A stretch of DNA of 64,000 nucleotides from an uncultured Bacteroidota bacterium (lineage in GTDB: Bacteria; Bacteroidota; Bacteroidia; Bacteroidales; P3). The stretch is taken from assembly GCA_902776365.1 (NCBI GenBank), contig CACYPU010000012.1, positions 47,425 through 111,424 of the forward strand, in the 5' to 3' direction. The notes under the pieces are model-generated. The model worked only from the letters and a program-made list of their open reading frames with translations, did no database searches and was not told the origin of the DNA. The position numbers were made by a program, and so were the translations under genes. Positions 24,161 through 30,663 of this stretch are shown piece after piece; the stretch's first letter is position 1; each line of letters opens with the position of its first letter.

Positions 24161-24449
24161 GTTTATTGTTTAAGTTTTTTTTTCTATCAAAAGGCATATA
24201 AAGAAGCGCGGACATCAACTTTCGTTACTTATCCCGCCATGTTAGGCCTTCGCATGCCCATCTACCGAGGATAAGCAACATCGAGGCCCACGCTGACGAT
24301 ATATACAGAAAATGTATATACTCAACAATGGACGTTGAATGCTGCTCTATCGTGCGGTAGAAGTCTGAATTTGCGAAGTTCAACATGGCCGCAGATAAAA
24401 CGTCTACAACGTCTTATTTATATGTCTGCCATTTCTTCAAATGACGCTG

Positions 24450-24457
24450 CAAAGATA
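24450..24457 (-). promoter_or_regulatory. -7 box (TATCTTTG), probable promoter of the BspA-like gene
   Basis: Minus-strand TATCTTTG with no closer candidate before the start at 24160, implying an untranslated leader of about 285 nt. Confidence 0.45.
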
Positions 24458-24481
24458 CAACTTTTTTCCGAATCAGCAAAA

Positions 24482-24517
24482 GAAAAAAAAGCGGAGCCCC
24501 TATCGAGGAACTCCGCT
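24482..24517 (-). terminator. Rho-independent terminator (minus strand)
   Basis: AGCGGAG/CTCCGCT stem, then TTTTTTTTC on the minus strand. It lies 37 nt after the end of the fragment at 24554-24769. Confidence 0.75.
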
Positions 24518-24553
24518 CTCTGCAGAAACAAAGGATTTCACCTGTTCACCTGT

Positions 24554-24769
24554 TCACCTCTTTCGGAAGCGGACGGCTTGCAACTTCCCATTGGCTGCCG
24601 GCGTCATCTCGAGGATATCGATACTGCCAAGCCTGCGCCACTGCTGTATGACCTTTTTCACGGGTGAGGCACTATTGTTGGCACAAAGAACATTGCGCAA
24701 CTCCTCTCGGCTAAACTCCTCCCCCAAGCTAATGCCCCCCACGCCGACGAGCAACGCCAGCAAGGGCAC
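24554..24769 (-). pseudogene. C-terminal fragment of an unknown protein
   Basis: The frame ends in SREELRNVLCANNSASPVKK, VIQQWRRLGSIDILEMT and AVRFRKR, which looks like a genuine small helical C-terminus, possibly winged-helix, and has its own terminator. Upstream it runs into a hairpin (24760-24790) and repeats, with no promoter or credible N-terminus. I interpret it as the 3' end of a deleted gene. Family not identified. Confidence 0.45.
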
Positions 24770-24800
24770 TCCCCCAAGAGTGCCCCTTGCTTTTTTTTTT
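24760..24800 (+). terminator. Strong terminator-like hairpin with T10 tract, no upstream gene
   Basis: GCAAGGGCACTC and GAGTGCCCCTTGC form a 12-bp stem with one bulge and a short C-rich loop, followed by ten T. No plus-strand gene ends nearby. Confidence 0.7.
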
Positions 24801-24837
24801 CAACTCTTAACTCTTAGTTCTTAATTAACCCATTCGT

Positions 24838-24880
24838 CTTGCACTCCCCAGCACTCCCAGCACTCCAAGCACTCCCTTCT
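24838..24880. repeat. GCACTCCC short repeat tract
   Basis: Units GCACTCCCCA, GCACTCCCA, GCACTCCAA, GCACTCCC; the same family is found in dacB and mfd. Confidence 0.8.
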
Positions 24881-25130
24881 TAATTCATGGAAAATCGGTT
24901 CATGCGTCTTCGCGCATTATATCAAAAGCCCCCTTTTTCTTTTTAAACTTCGTGTTGTGGCGTTGTTATCAAGGACTCTTTCACGGCAGTTTTGCTCCAA
25001 GCGCCGCAAGCGTCGCGTCGCGCGCGGTCCGCTAAGATGCGCGTCCTCGCGCCTAAAATGGAAGAACAATGGAAGAACAATGAAAGAACAGAGGTTTAAG
25101 TCATTAAGGATGAGTGGATTGCATAAAATA

Positions 25131-25168
25131 GGAGTTAAGGCTACGGAATTGCCTTAACTCCTTGTTTT
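25131..25168. terminator. Bidirectional terminator downstream of mreB
   Basis: GGAGTTAAGGC/GCCTTAACTCC, an 11-bp perfect stem with 9-nt loop; TTGTTTTT follows on the plus strand and TATTTTAT on the minus strand. It lies 19 nt beyond the mreB stop. Confidence 0.85.
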
Positions 25169-25186
25169 TGTGGTGTTTTGATTCAA

Positions 25187-26212
25187 TTATCGAATCAGGA
25201 AGGAGAACTTGTTGAAGTTCTTCAATGCGATGCCCGTGCCACGGGCGACGGCGCGCAGCGGGTCGTCGGCGATGTGCACCTGCAGCTTGGTCTTGCTGCT
25301 CACACGCTGGTCGAGTCCGCGCAGCAGGGCGCCGCCACCGGCCAGGTAGATGCCGTTCTTGTAGATATCGGCCGCCAGCTCCGGGGGCGTGTTGGCCAGG
25401 GTGTCGAGGATGGCCTGCTCGATGCGGGCCACCGACTTGTCGAGGGCGTGGGCAATTTCCTTGTAGTTGACGGAGACCTCTTTAGGCAGACCCGTGAGGA
25501 GGTCGCGTCCGAGGGTGTGGTAGTCCTCGGGCGGGTCGGCGAGCTCGCTGACGGCGGAGCCGACGGCGATCTTCACCTTCTCGGCCATGCGCACGCCGAT
25601 AATCATGTTGTGCTGGCGGCGCATGTAGTCCACGACGTTGTCGTTGAATTCGTCGCCAGCCACCTTGATGGAAGTGTTGCAGACGATGCCGCCCAGGGAG
25701 ATGACGGCGATTTCGGCCGTGCCGCCTCCGATGTCCACCACCATGTGGCCTTCGGGTTGCAGCACGTCGATGCCGATACCGATGGCCGCGGCCATGGGCT
25801 CGTGGATCATGCGTATCTCTTTTGCGCCGGCCTGTTCGGCGCTCTCACGCACGGCGCGCTCCTCGACGTTGGTGATGCCCGAGGGGATGCAGATGACCAT
25901 GCGCAGCGACGGCGGCAGGAACGAGCGGTTGATGTTGGTCATGCCGATGAGCTCGCGGATGAGGTGCTGAGCCATCTCGAAGTCGGCAATGACGCCGCCC
26001 TTCAGAGGTCGCACGGTCTCGACGTTCTTGTTGTCGGTGCGGCCGTCCATGCGCTGGGCTTCCTTGCCCACGGCGATGATTTTGTTGTTGTTGCGGTCCA
26101 CGGCGACGATGGAGGGTTCGTCGATGACCACCTGGTCGTTGTATATGACGATGGAGTTGGCGGTGCCAAGGTCCATTGCGACTTCACGGTTGAAGAATGA
26201 TAAAAGTCCCAT
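25187..26212 (-). CDS. mreB: Rod shape-determining protein MreB
   Basis: A 341-aa bacterial actin. The phosphate-1 motif (MDLGTANSIVI), phosphate-2 (VVDIGGGTAEIAV) and adenosine motif (YLAGGGALLRGLD) are intact. It polymerises under the membrane to guide lateral wall synthesis. It is 6 nt downstream of purH, the common Bacteroidales arrangement, but is followed by a terminator instead of mreC/mreD. Confidence 0.96.
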   Translation of the reverse strand: MGLLSFFNREVAMDLGTANSIVIYNDQVVIDEPSIVAVDRNNNKIIAVGKEAQRMDGRTDNKNVETVRPLKGGVIADFEMAQHLIRELIGMTNINRSFLPPSLRMVICIPSGITNVEERAVRESAEQAGAKEIRMIHEPMAAAIGIGIDVLQPEGHMVVDIGGGTAEIAVISLGGIVCNTSIKVAGDEFNDNVVDYMRRQHNMIIGVRMAEKVKIAVGSAVSELADPPEDYHTLGRDLLTGLPKEVSVNYKEIAHALDKSVARIEQAILDTLANTPPELAADIYKNGIYLAGGGALLRGLDQRVSSKTKLQVHIADDPLRAVARGTGIALKNFNKFSFLIR

Positions 26213-26218
26213 GTGTGA

Positions 26219-27748
26219 TTAGTGTTTAAAATGACGTTTTCCGGTAATGGCCATGCCCATGTGGTTTTTCTCGCAGTAGTCGATGCTGTCCTGGTCGTGG
26301 ATGCTGCCGCCGGGGTGGGCGACGGCCACGATGCCGGCTTCGTGGGCTATCTCCACGCAGTCGGGGAAGGGGAAGAAGGCGTCGCTGGCCATCACGGCGC
26401 CGTTGAGGTCGAAGCCAAAACTCTTGGCTTTGGCAATGGCCTGGCGCAGGGCGTCGACGCGGCTGGTCTGCCCCGTGCCGCTGGCGTAGAGCTGGCGGCC
26501 TTTGGCCAGCACGATGGCGTTGCTCTTGGTATGCTTCACGAGAATGGTGGCGAAAGCCAGATCCTCGGCTTGCTCTTTGGTGATGGCGGTGGAAGTGACG
26601 CTTTTCTGCATGTCGGCAGCAGTGGGGACGACGGTGTCGCGATCCTGCACCAGCACGCCGTTCAGCACTGAGCGGAACATCGGGTCGGCCATCTTGAAGC
26701 CTTTGCGGCGCAGGATGATGCGGTTCTTTTTGCCACGCAGCACATCAAGGGCGTCGTCGGCATAGTCGGGAGCGATGCAAACCTCGAAGAAGATTTTGTG
26801 CATCTCGTCGGCCACCTCTTTGGTTACTTTCTGGTTGCAGATGAGCACACCGCCGAAAGCACTGACGGGGTCGCCGGCCAGAGCGTCTTTCCAGGCCTCG
26901 AGGAGGGTGGGACGCACGGCCATGCCGCAGGCGTTGTTGTGTTTGAGGATGGCGAAGGCGGTCTGACCCTCGAAATCGTCGATGAGGGCGCAGGCGGCGT
27001 CGATATCGCCGAGGTTGTTATAACTGATTTCCTTCCCGTTAAGTTTGTCGAAGCATCCTTCCAAGTCGCCGTAGAAGACACCCTTCTGGTGGGGATTCTC
27101 GCCGTAGCGAAGCACCTCGCCGTGTTTGCAGCTCTGCTTGAAGACCGGCAGGCTCTCGCTCTCGTTGAAGTGATTGAAGATGGCGGTATCGTAGTGGCTG
27201 CTGACGTTGAAAGCGTAGGCGGCAAAACGGTGGCGCTGCTCGAGGGTGGTGCAGCCGTCCTGCTCCTGGTAGAGCTTGAGGAATTCCTGGTAGTAGTCGA
27301 CGGCGGGGACGATGACCACGTCGTTAAAGTTCTTGGCGGCGGCGCGGATGAGGCTGATGCCGCCGATGTCGATTTTCTCAATGATGTCCTGCTCCGAGGC
27401 GCCGCTGGCGACGGTCTGCTCGAAGGGGTAGAGGTCGACGATAACAAGGTCAATCTCGGGAATCTCATATTCGTTAAGTTGTTCGCCGTCGCTGAACATG
27501 TCGCGGCGCGAGAGGATACCGCCGAACACCTTGGGGTGGAGGGTCTTTACACGGCCTCCGAGGATGGAGGGGTAGCCGGTGAGGCTCTCCACGGCCACGG
27601 GTTGGATGCCGAGGCCTTCGATGAATTTCTGTGTGCCGCCGGTGGAGTAGATAGTGACGCCGTGGGCGTCGAGGGCGCGAACGATGTCCTCAAGGCCGTC
27701 TTTGTAGAAGACCGAGATGAGGGCTGATTTTATGCGTTTAGGTTCCAT
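26219..27748 (-). CDS. purH: Bifunctional AICAR formyltransferase/IMP cyclohydrolase
   Basis: A 509-aa enzyme of the last two steps of IMP synthesis. The N-terminal cyclohydrolase/MGS-like domain has SVFYKDGLEDIVRAL, STGGTQKFIE and GGRVKTLHPKVFGGIL; the transformylase part has RYGENPHQKGVFYG, KHNNACGMA and the terminal TGKRHFKH. Length is normal. The promoter box is at 27836 and a long hairpin occupies the start of the predicted transcript. Likely co-transcribed with mreB. Confidence 0.96.
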   Translation of the reverse strand: MEPKRIKSALISVFYKDGLEDIVRALDAHGVTIYSTGGTQKFIEGLGIQPVAVESLTGYPSILGGRVKTLHPKVFGGILSRRDMFSDGEQLNEYEIPEIDLVIVDLYPFEQTVASGASEQDIIEKIDIGGISLIRAAAKNFNDVVIVPAVDYYQEFLKLYQEQDGCTTLEQRHRFAAYAFNVSSHYDTAIFNHFNESESLPVFKQSCKHGEVLRYGENPHQKGVFYGDLEGCFDKLNGKEISYNNLGDIDAACALIDDFEGQTAFAILKHNNACGMAVRPTLLEAWKDALAGDPVSAFGGVLICNQKVTKEVADEMHKIFFEVCIAPDYADDALDVLRGKKNRIILRRKGFKMADPMFRSVLNGVLVQDRDTVVPTAADMQKSVTSTAITKEQAEDLAFATILVKHTKSNAIVLAKGRQLYASGTGQTSRVDALRQAIAKAKSFGFDLNGAVMASDAFFPFPDCVEIAHEAGIVAVAHPGGSIHDQDSIDYCEKNHMGMAITGKRHFKH

Positions 27749-27782
27749 TTATTATTATTTATAAATACAATTGCACTACACA

Positions 27783-27827
27783 ACATACTGACAATATATC
27801 ACTTGCGCGATATATCGCTCAGTATGT
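27783..27827 (-). promoter_or_regulatory. Long hairpin in the purH 5' leader
   Basis: ACATACTGA/TCAGTATGT (9 bp) and ATATATC/GATATAT (7 bp) are nested around an 8-nt loop with a small asymmetric internal loop. It begins a few bases after the -7 box, so the purH mRNA probably starts with this structure. It does not match the purine riboswitch core. Confidence 0.6.
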
Positions 27828-27835
27828 CACAGATG

Positions 27836-27843
27836 CAAAGTTA
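27836..27843 (-). promoter_or_regulatory. -7 box (TAACTTTG) of purH-mreB
   Basis: Minus-strand TAACTTTG 88 nt before the purH start. Confidence 0.6.
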
Positions 27844-27863
27844 CGCAGAAAAATTCAAACCGC

Positions 27864-27909
27864 AAAAAAAACTTTGCCACCGCAGAGAAAAAATCTTGCA
27901 GTGGCAAAG
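27864..27909 (-). terminator. Rho-independent terminator of pfkA
   Basis: CTTTGCCAC...GTGGCAAAG extended by a second paired block (TGC/GCA), followed by eight T on the minus strand. Confidence 0.85.
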
Positions 27910-27988
27910 AGCCGCAAAGGTCATGGCCAGAATAAGTCTTGTTGTTTTTATCTTTTTATATTATACATTAATATTAAGTTTCCAATAT

Positions 27989-29089
27989 TTAGTCTCCAAA
28001 TTCAATTCCTACGCCTTTCGCTGTGTGTACCAGACGGCTGTCGGGAGCCACGAGGTTCTGCTCGCGCACTGCCTCTTCCAGCGGGATGCCCACGATGTCG
28101 GGATGGTGGTAGGCTACCATCTGTCCGAAGCGGCCTTCCATGACGAATTCCATGGCGCGGACGCCGAACTCGGTGGCTAGCACACGGTCGAAGGCGATGG
28201 GGGTGCCGCCGCGTTGCAGGTGACCGAGAATGGTGTAGCGGATGTCGTGCTCCACGCCTGCGGCTTTCAGATCGGCCGCCAGTTGCTCACCCACGCCGCC
28301 CAGCTTGATGTGCTGGTAGCCCACCTCGCTGGAGACGCTGCCGGTGACGCTGCCGCCCTTAGGCATGGCGCCTTCGGCGACGACGATGATGCAGTAGCCG
28401 CGACGTTTGTTGTAGCGCTGCTCTATCTTGGCTTTGATTTTATTGATGTCATACGGTATTTCGGGAATGAGGCAGACATCGGCGCCGCCGGCGATGGCGG
28501 AGTGGAGGGCAATCCAGCCGGCATCGCGCCCCATCACCTCGAGGATGAACACTCGGTTGTGCGAGGCTGCGGTGGTGACGAGTTTGTCGATGGCGTCGGT
28601 GCATATCTGCACGGCCGTCTGGAAGCCGAAGGTGTAGTCGGTGAGCGACAGGTCGTTGTCGATGGTCTTGGGCACACCCACGATGTTGAGGCCTTTCTTG
28701 GCGAGGCCGAGGCTGATGCGCTGGCTGCCGTCGCCGCCGATGTTGATGACGGCGTCCACGCCCATATACTGCAGCTTGCGCAGCATCTCGTCGCTGCGGT
28801 CCACAGTACTCCAGGTGCCGTCGGCGTTCTTCACCGGCCAGGCGAAGGGGCCTCCCTTGTTGGTGGTGCCCAGTATGGTGCCACCCTGAATCTGAAGTCC
28901 CTCGACGGTCTTCTCGTCGAGCATCTGTATCTCGGTAGGCTCGCGTAGCACGCCGTTGAACGATTCGATGCACCCGACGACCTCCCAGTCCGAAGCCTGC
29001 GAGGCACGCTTGACGATGCCGCGAATCACCGCGTTCAACCCGGGGCAGTCGCCGCCGCCGGTCAATACCATTACTCTTTTCAGTGCCAT
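27989..29089 (-). CDS. pfkA: 6-phosphofructokinase
   Basis: A 366-aa PfkA-family enzyme. It has GGGDCPGLNAVIRG at the N-terminus, GGDGSQR (118-124), PKTIDND (140-146) and VMGRDAGWIA. The two positions that discriminate phosphoryl donors are Gly (ATP-type, in GGDG) and Lys141 (PPi-type, in PKTIDND), the mixed 'G/K' set reported for some bacterial ATP-PFKs and group III enzymes, so donor choice cannot be assigned from sequence alone. Monocistronic with its own promoter (29124) and terminator. Confidence 0.92.
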   Translation of the reverse strand: MALKRVMVLTGGGDCPGLNAVIRGIVKRASQASDWEVVGCIESFNGVLREPTEIQMLDEKTVEGLQIQGGTILGTTNKGGPFAWPVKNADGTWSTVDRSDEMLRKLQYMGVDAVINIGGDGSQRISLGLAKKGLNIVGVPKTIDNDLSLTDYTFGFQTAVQICTDAIDKLVTTAASHNRVFILEVMGRDAGWIALHSAIAGGADVCLIPEIPYDINKIKAKIEQRYNKRRGYCIIVVAEGAMPKGGSVTGSVSSEVGYQHIKLGGVGEQLAADLKAAGVEHDIRYTILGHLQRGGTPIAFDRVLATEFGVRAMEFVMEGRFGQMVAYHHPDIVGIPLEEAVREQNLVAPDSRLVHTAKGVGIEFGD

Positions 29090-29123
29090 AGTTATAGTAT
29101 TATTTTGTATTCAAATCTGGCTG

Positions 29124-29131
29124 CAAAGATA
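29124..29131 (-). promoter_or_regulatory. -7 box (TATCTTTG) of pfkA
   Basis: Minus-strand TATCTTTG 35 nt before the start at 29089. Confidence 0.7.
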
Positions 29132-29160
29132 CAACTTTTTTTCGATAAAATAATTTTTTT

Positions 29161-29191
29161 TTTGCCAGTTTAAAAAATGTTCGTATTTTTG
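29161..29191 (+). promoter_or_regulatory. Promoter of rpmG (TTTG-N19-TATTTTTG)
   Basis: TTTG at 29161-29164 and TATTTTTG at 29184-29191 with exactly 19 nt between them, the canonical Bacteroidetes sigma-ABfr promoter. The leader to rpmG is about 85 nt and contains no L28 gene. Confidence 0.8.
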
Positions 29192-29278
29192 CAGCCGATT
29201 TGAATGTCCGATGAAACGATTGTGATGCTCTTTCTTTCATGGAATTCAGTCAGTTATGAAATTGAAAACAATTAAGTC

Positions 29279-29467
29279 ATGGCAAAGAAAAATAAAGACG
29301 CACGGGTCCAGGTGATCCTTGAATGCACAGAACAGAAGAACAGCGGTGTCCCCGGCATGAGCCGTTACATCACCACCAAGAACAAGAAGAATACTCCTGA
29401 GCGTTTGGAGCTCAAAAAGTACAACCCCTTCTTGAAGAAAGTTACCGTTCACAAAGAAATCAAGTAA
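29279..29467 (+). CDS. rpmG: 50S ribosomal protein L33
   Basis: A 62-aa L33 of the zinc-free type: only one cysteine (in VILECTEQK) in place of the four of the zinc-ribbon form. [21 protein letters not shown] is diagnostic. In many Bacteroidetes rpmB (L28) precedes it directly; here it is the first gene after the promoter. Confidence 0.95.
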   Translation: MAKKNKDARVQVILECTEQKNSGVPGMSRYITTKNKKNTPERLELKKYNPFLKKVTVHKEIK

Positions 29468-29483
29468 AATAGGAGAATAGACT

Positions 29484-29639
29484 ATGGCAAAGAAAGTTGT
29501 TGCAACCCTTAAGACCTCTACCGGTAAAAGTTTCGCCAAGGTGATTCGCATGGTCCGTTCCGAGAAGACCGGCGCCTATATGTTCAAAGAGGAAATCGTC
29601 GCCTCCGACAACGTGCAGGAATACCTGAAGAAGAAATAA
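29484..29639 (+). CDS. DUF4295 small basic protein
   Basis: A 51-aa protein, MAKKVVATLKTSTGKSFAKV..., ending QEYLKKK. It is the Bacteroidetes-specific DUF4295 that always accompanies rpmG; probably ribosome-associated, but its function is not established. 16 nt after rpmG, followed by a strong terminator. Confidence 0.92.
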   Translation: MAKKVVATLKTSTGKSFAKVIRMVRSEKTGAYMFKEEIVASDNVQEYLKKK

Positions 29640-29693
29640 TCTTTTTGACCAACAGAAAAGGATAATAATTTTTTTCATACGCTTTTGTTTTGG

Positions 29694-29727
29694 CCTCTGA
29701 ACCATGCGTGGTTCGGAGGTTTTTTTT
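29694..29727 (+). terminator. Rho-independent terminator of rpmG-DUF4295
   Basis: CCTCTGAACCA/TGGTTCGGAGG, 11-bp stem with one G-U pair and a TGCG loop, then eight T. Confidence 0.9.
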
Positions 29728-29772
29728 CTCCTTTGTTAACAATCATTTGTTGATACTTCGTTGACGAAAAAT

Positions 29773-29803
29773 TTTGTCATGTCGGAGAAAGTTTGTATTT
29801 TTG
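29773..29803 (+). promoter_or_regulatory. Promoter of the beta-barrel gene (TTTG-N19-TATTTTTG)
   Basis: TTTG at 29773 and TATTTTTG at 29796-29803 with 19-nt spacing; ATG at 29849. Confidence 0.8.
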
Positions 29804-29848
29804 CAGTCGGATTTAAAATGAATTATTAACCCAATAAAACCTAAAAAA

Positions 29849-30487
29849 ATGAAAAAAGTATTCTCGTTTATGGCTGTGGCAGCCGTGATGCTGTTTGCTG
29901 GCAAAGCCTATGCACAGATGACTGTCCATCTGGGTTACGCCCCTGTGACCTACACTACGACCTACAACAACAATGATTCGAAGATGGAGATGAATGGCTT
30001 CTATGTGGGCGCCAACTACAATGTCAATCTCACTGGCGACCTCAACGTCGGTATCGGTGCCGATTTCCGCTTCAACACCAAGACCAACGAGGCTGGTGCT
30101 AACGTTTTTGGTATTGTCGCTACCTCCAAGACCACCAGCACCCAGATGCTGATTGACATCCCCGTGCTCTTCAACTACGGACTCTCCCTTAACAGCGACT
30201 TTCGTATCAGCGCTTTCGCCGGCCCCACCTTCTCGCTGGCCCTCAGCGGCAAGACCACTTCCGATGCCGCCATCGCCGGCTGGGGTGGCACCACCGAGGA
30301 TGACTGGTATGGCGACAACAGCAACAGGAAGAAATTCGACATCGGTCTCACCTTCGGCCTCAACCTCGGCTATCGTCAGTACCGCCTCTTCGGTGGCTAC
30401 AACATGGGTCTCCTCAACCTTACTGACACCGACAACGTCACCATGAAGGCCAGTGGCTGGTTCATCGGCCTGGGCCTTGCCATCTAA
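29849..30487 (+). CDS. Outer-membrane beta-barrel protein
   Basis: A 212-aa protein with signal peptide MKKVFSFMAVAAVMLFAGKAYA and alternating hydrophobic beta-strands (MNGFYVGANYNVNL, NVGIGADFRFNT, FDIGLTFGLNLGY, RLFGGYNMGLLNL) ending in GWFIGLGLAI, typical of eight-stranded OMP_b-brl_2/OmpW-like barrels of Bacteroidetes. Own promoter and terminator indicate a single-gene unit. Function unknown. Confidence 0.8.
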   Translation: MKKVFSFMAVAAVMLFAGKAYAQMTVHLGYAPVTYTTTYNNNDSKMEMNGFYVGANYNVNLTGDLNVGIGADFRFNTKTNEAGANVFGIVATSKTTSTQMLIDIPVLFNYGLSLNSDFRISAFAGPTFSLALSGKTTSDAAIAGWGGTTEDDWYGDNSNRKKFDIGLTFGLNLGYRQYRLFGGYNMGLLNLTDTDNVTMKASGWFIGLGLAI

Positions 30488-30511
30488 ACCATCTGTATTT
30501 GAACACCCTGC

Positions 30512-30549
30512 GCGGGGCGGCCATCCGGTCGCCCCGCACCTTTTTTTTT
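30512..30549 (+). terminator. Rho-independent terminator of the beta-barrel gene
   Basis: GCGGGGCG/CGCCCCGC stem with 10-nt loop and nine or more T after ACC. Confidence 0.85.
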
Positions 30550-30588
30550 GGAGGTGAAAAAAATGGTGTGCAATTCAGATATTTTTCG

Positions 30589-30596
30589 TATCTTTG
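30589..30596 (+). promoter_or_regulatory. -7 box (TATCTTTG) of the ileS operon
   Basis: TATCTTTG 68 nt before the ileS ATG. Confidence 0.65.
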
Positions 30597-30663
30597 TTGC
30601 TTGTTCCGTTGCTCTCTCTCGGGGGCAACCGATTGATTCTGAATATATAATATATAATATAAA

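Larger units (their letters stand above)
24161..25186. other. 1-kb intergenic region: leader, truncated gene, orphan terminators, repeats
   Basis: From left to right: about 290 bp between the BspA-like gene and its nearest -7 box, with no recognisable element; a minus-strand terminator (24482-24517); a minus-strand C-terminal gene fragment (24554-24769); a strong plus-strand terminator (24760-24800) with no plus-strand gene before it; CTTAACTCTTAGTT and GCACTCCC repeats (24801-24880); basic low-complexity DNA; and the mreB terminator (25131-25168). Confidence 0.55.

Noticed and set aside
24957-25157. Short basic plus-strand open frame
   Set aside because: No promoter or family similarity; it runs into the mreB terminator and is arginine-rich low-complexity translation.
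27775-27850. Purine riboswitch before purH
   Set aside because: The conserved three-way junction core is not present; only a simple long hairpin is seen.
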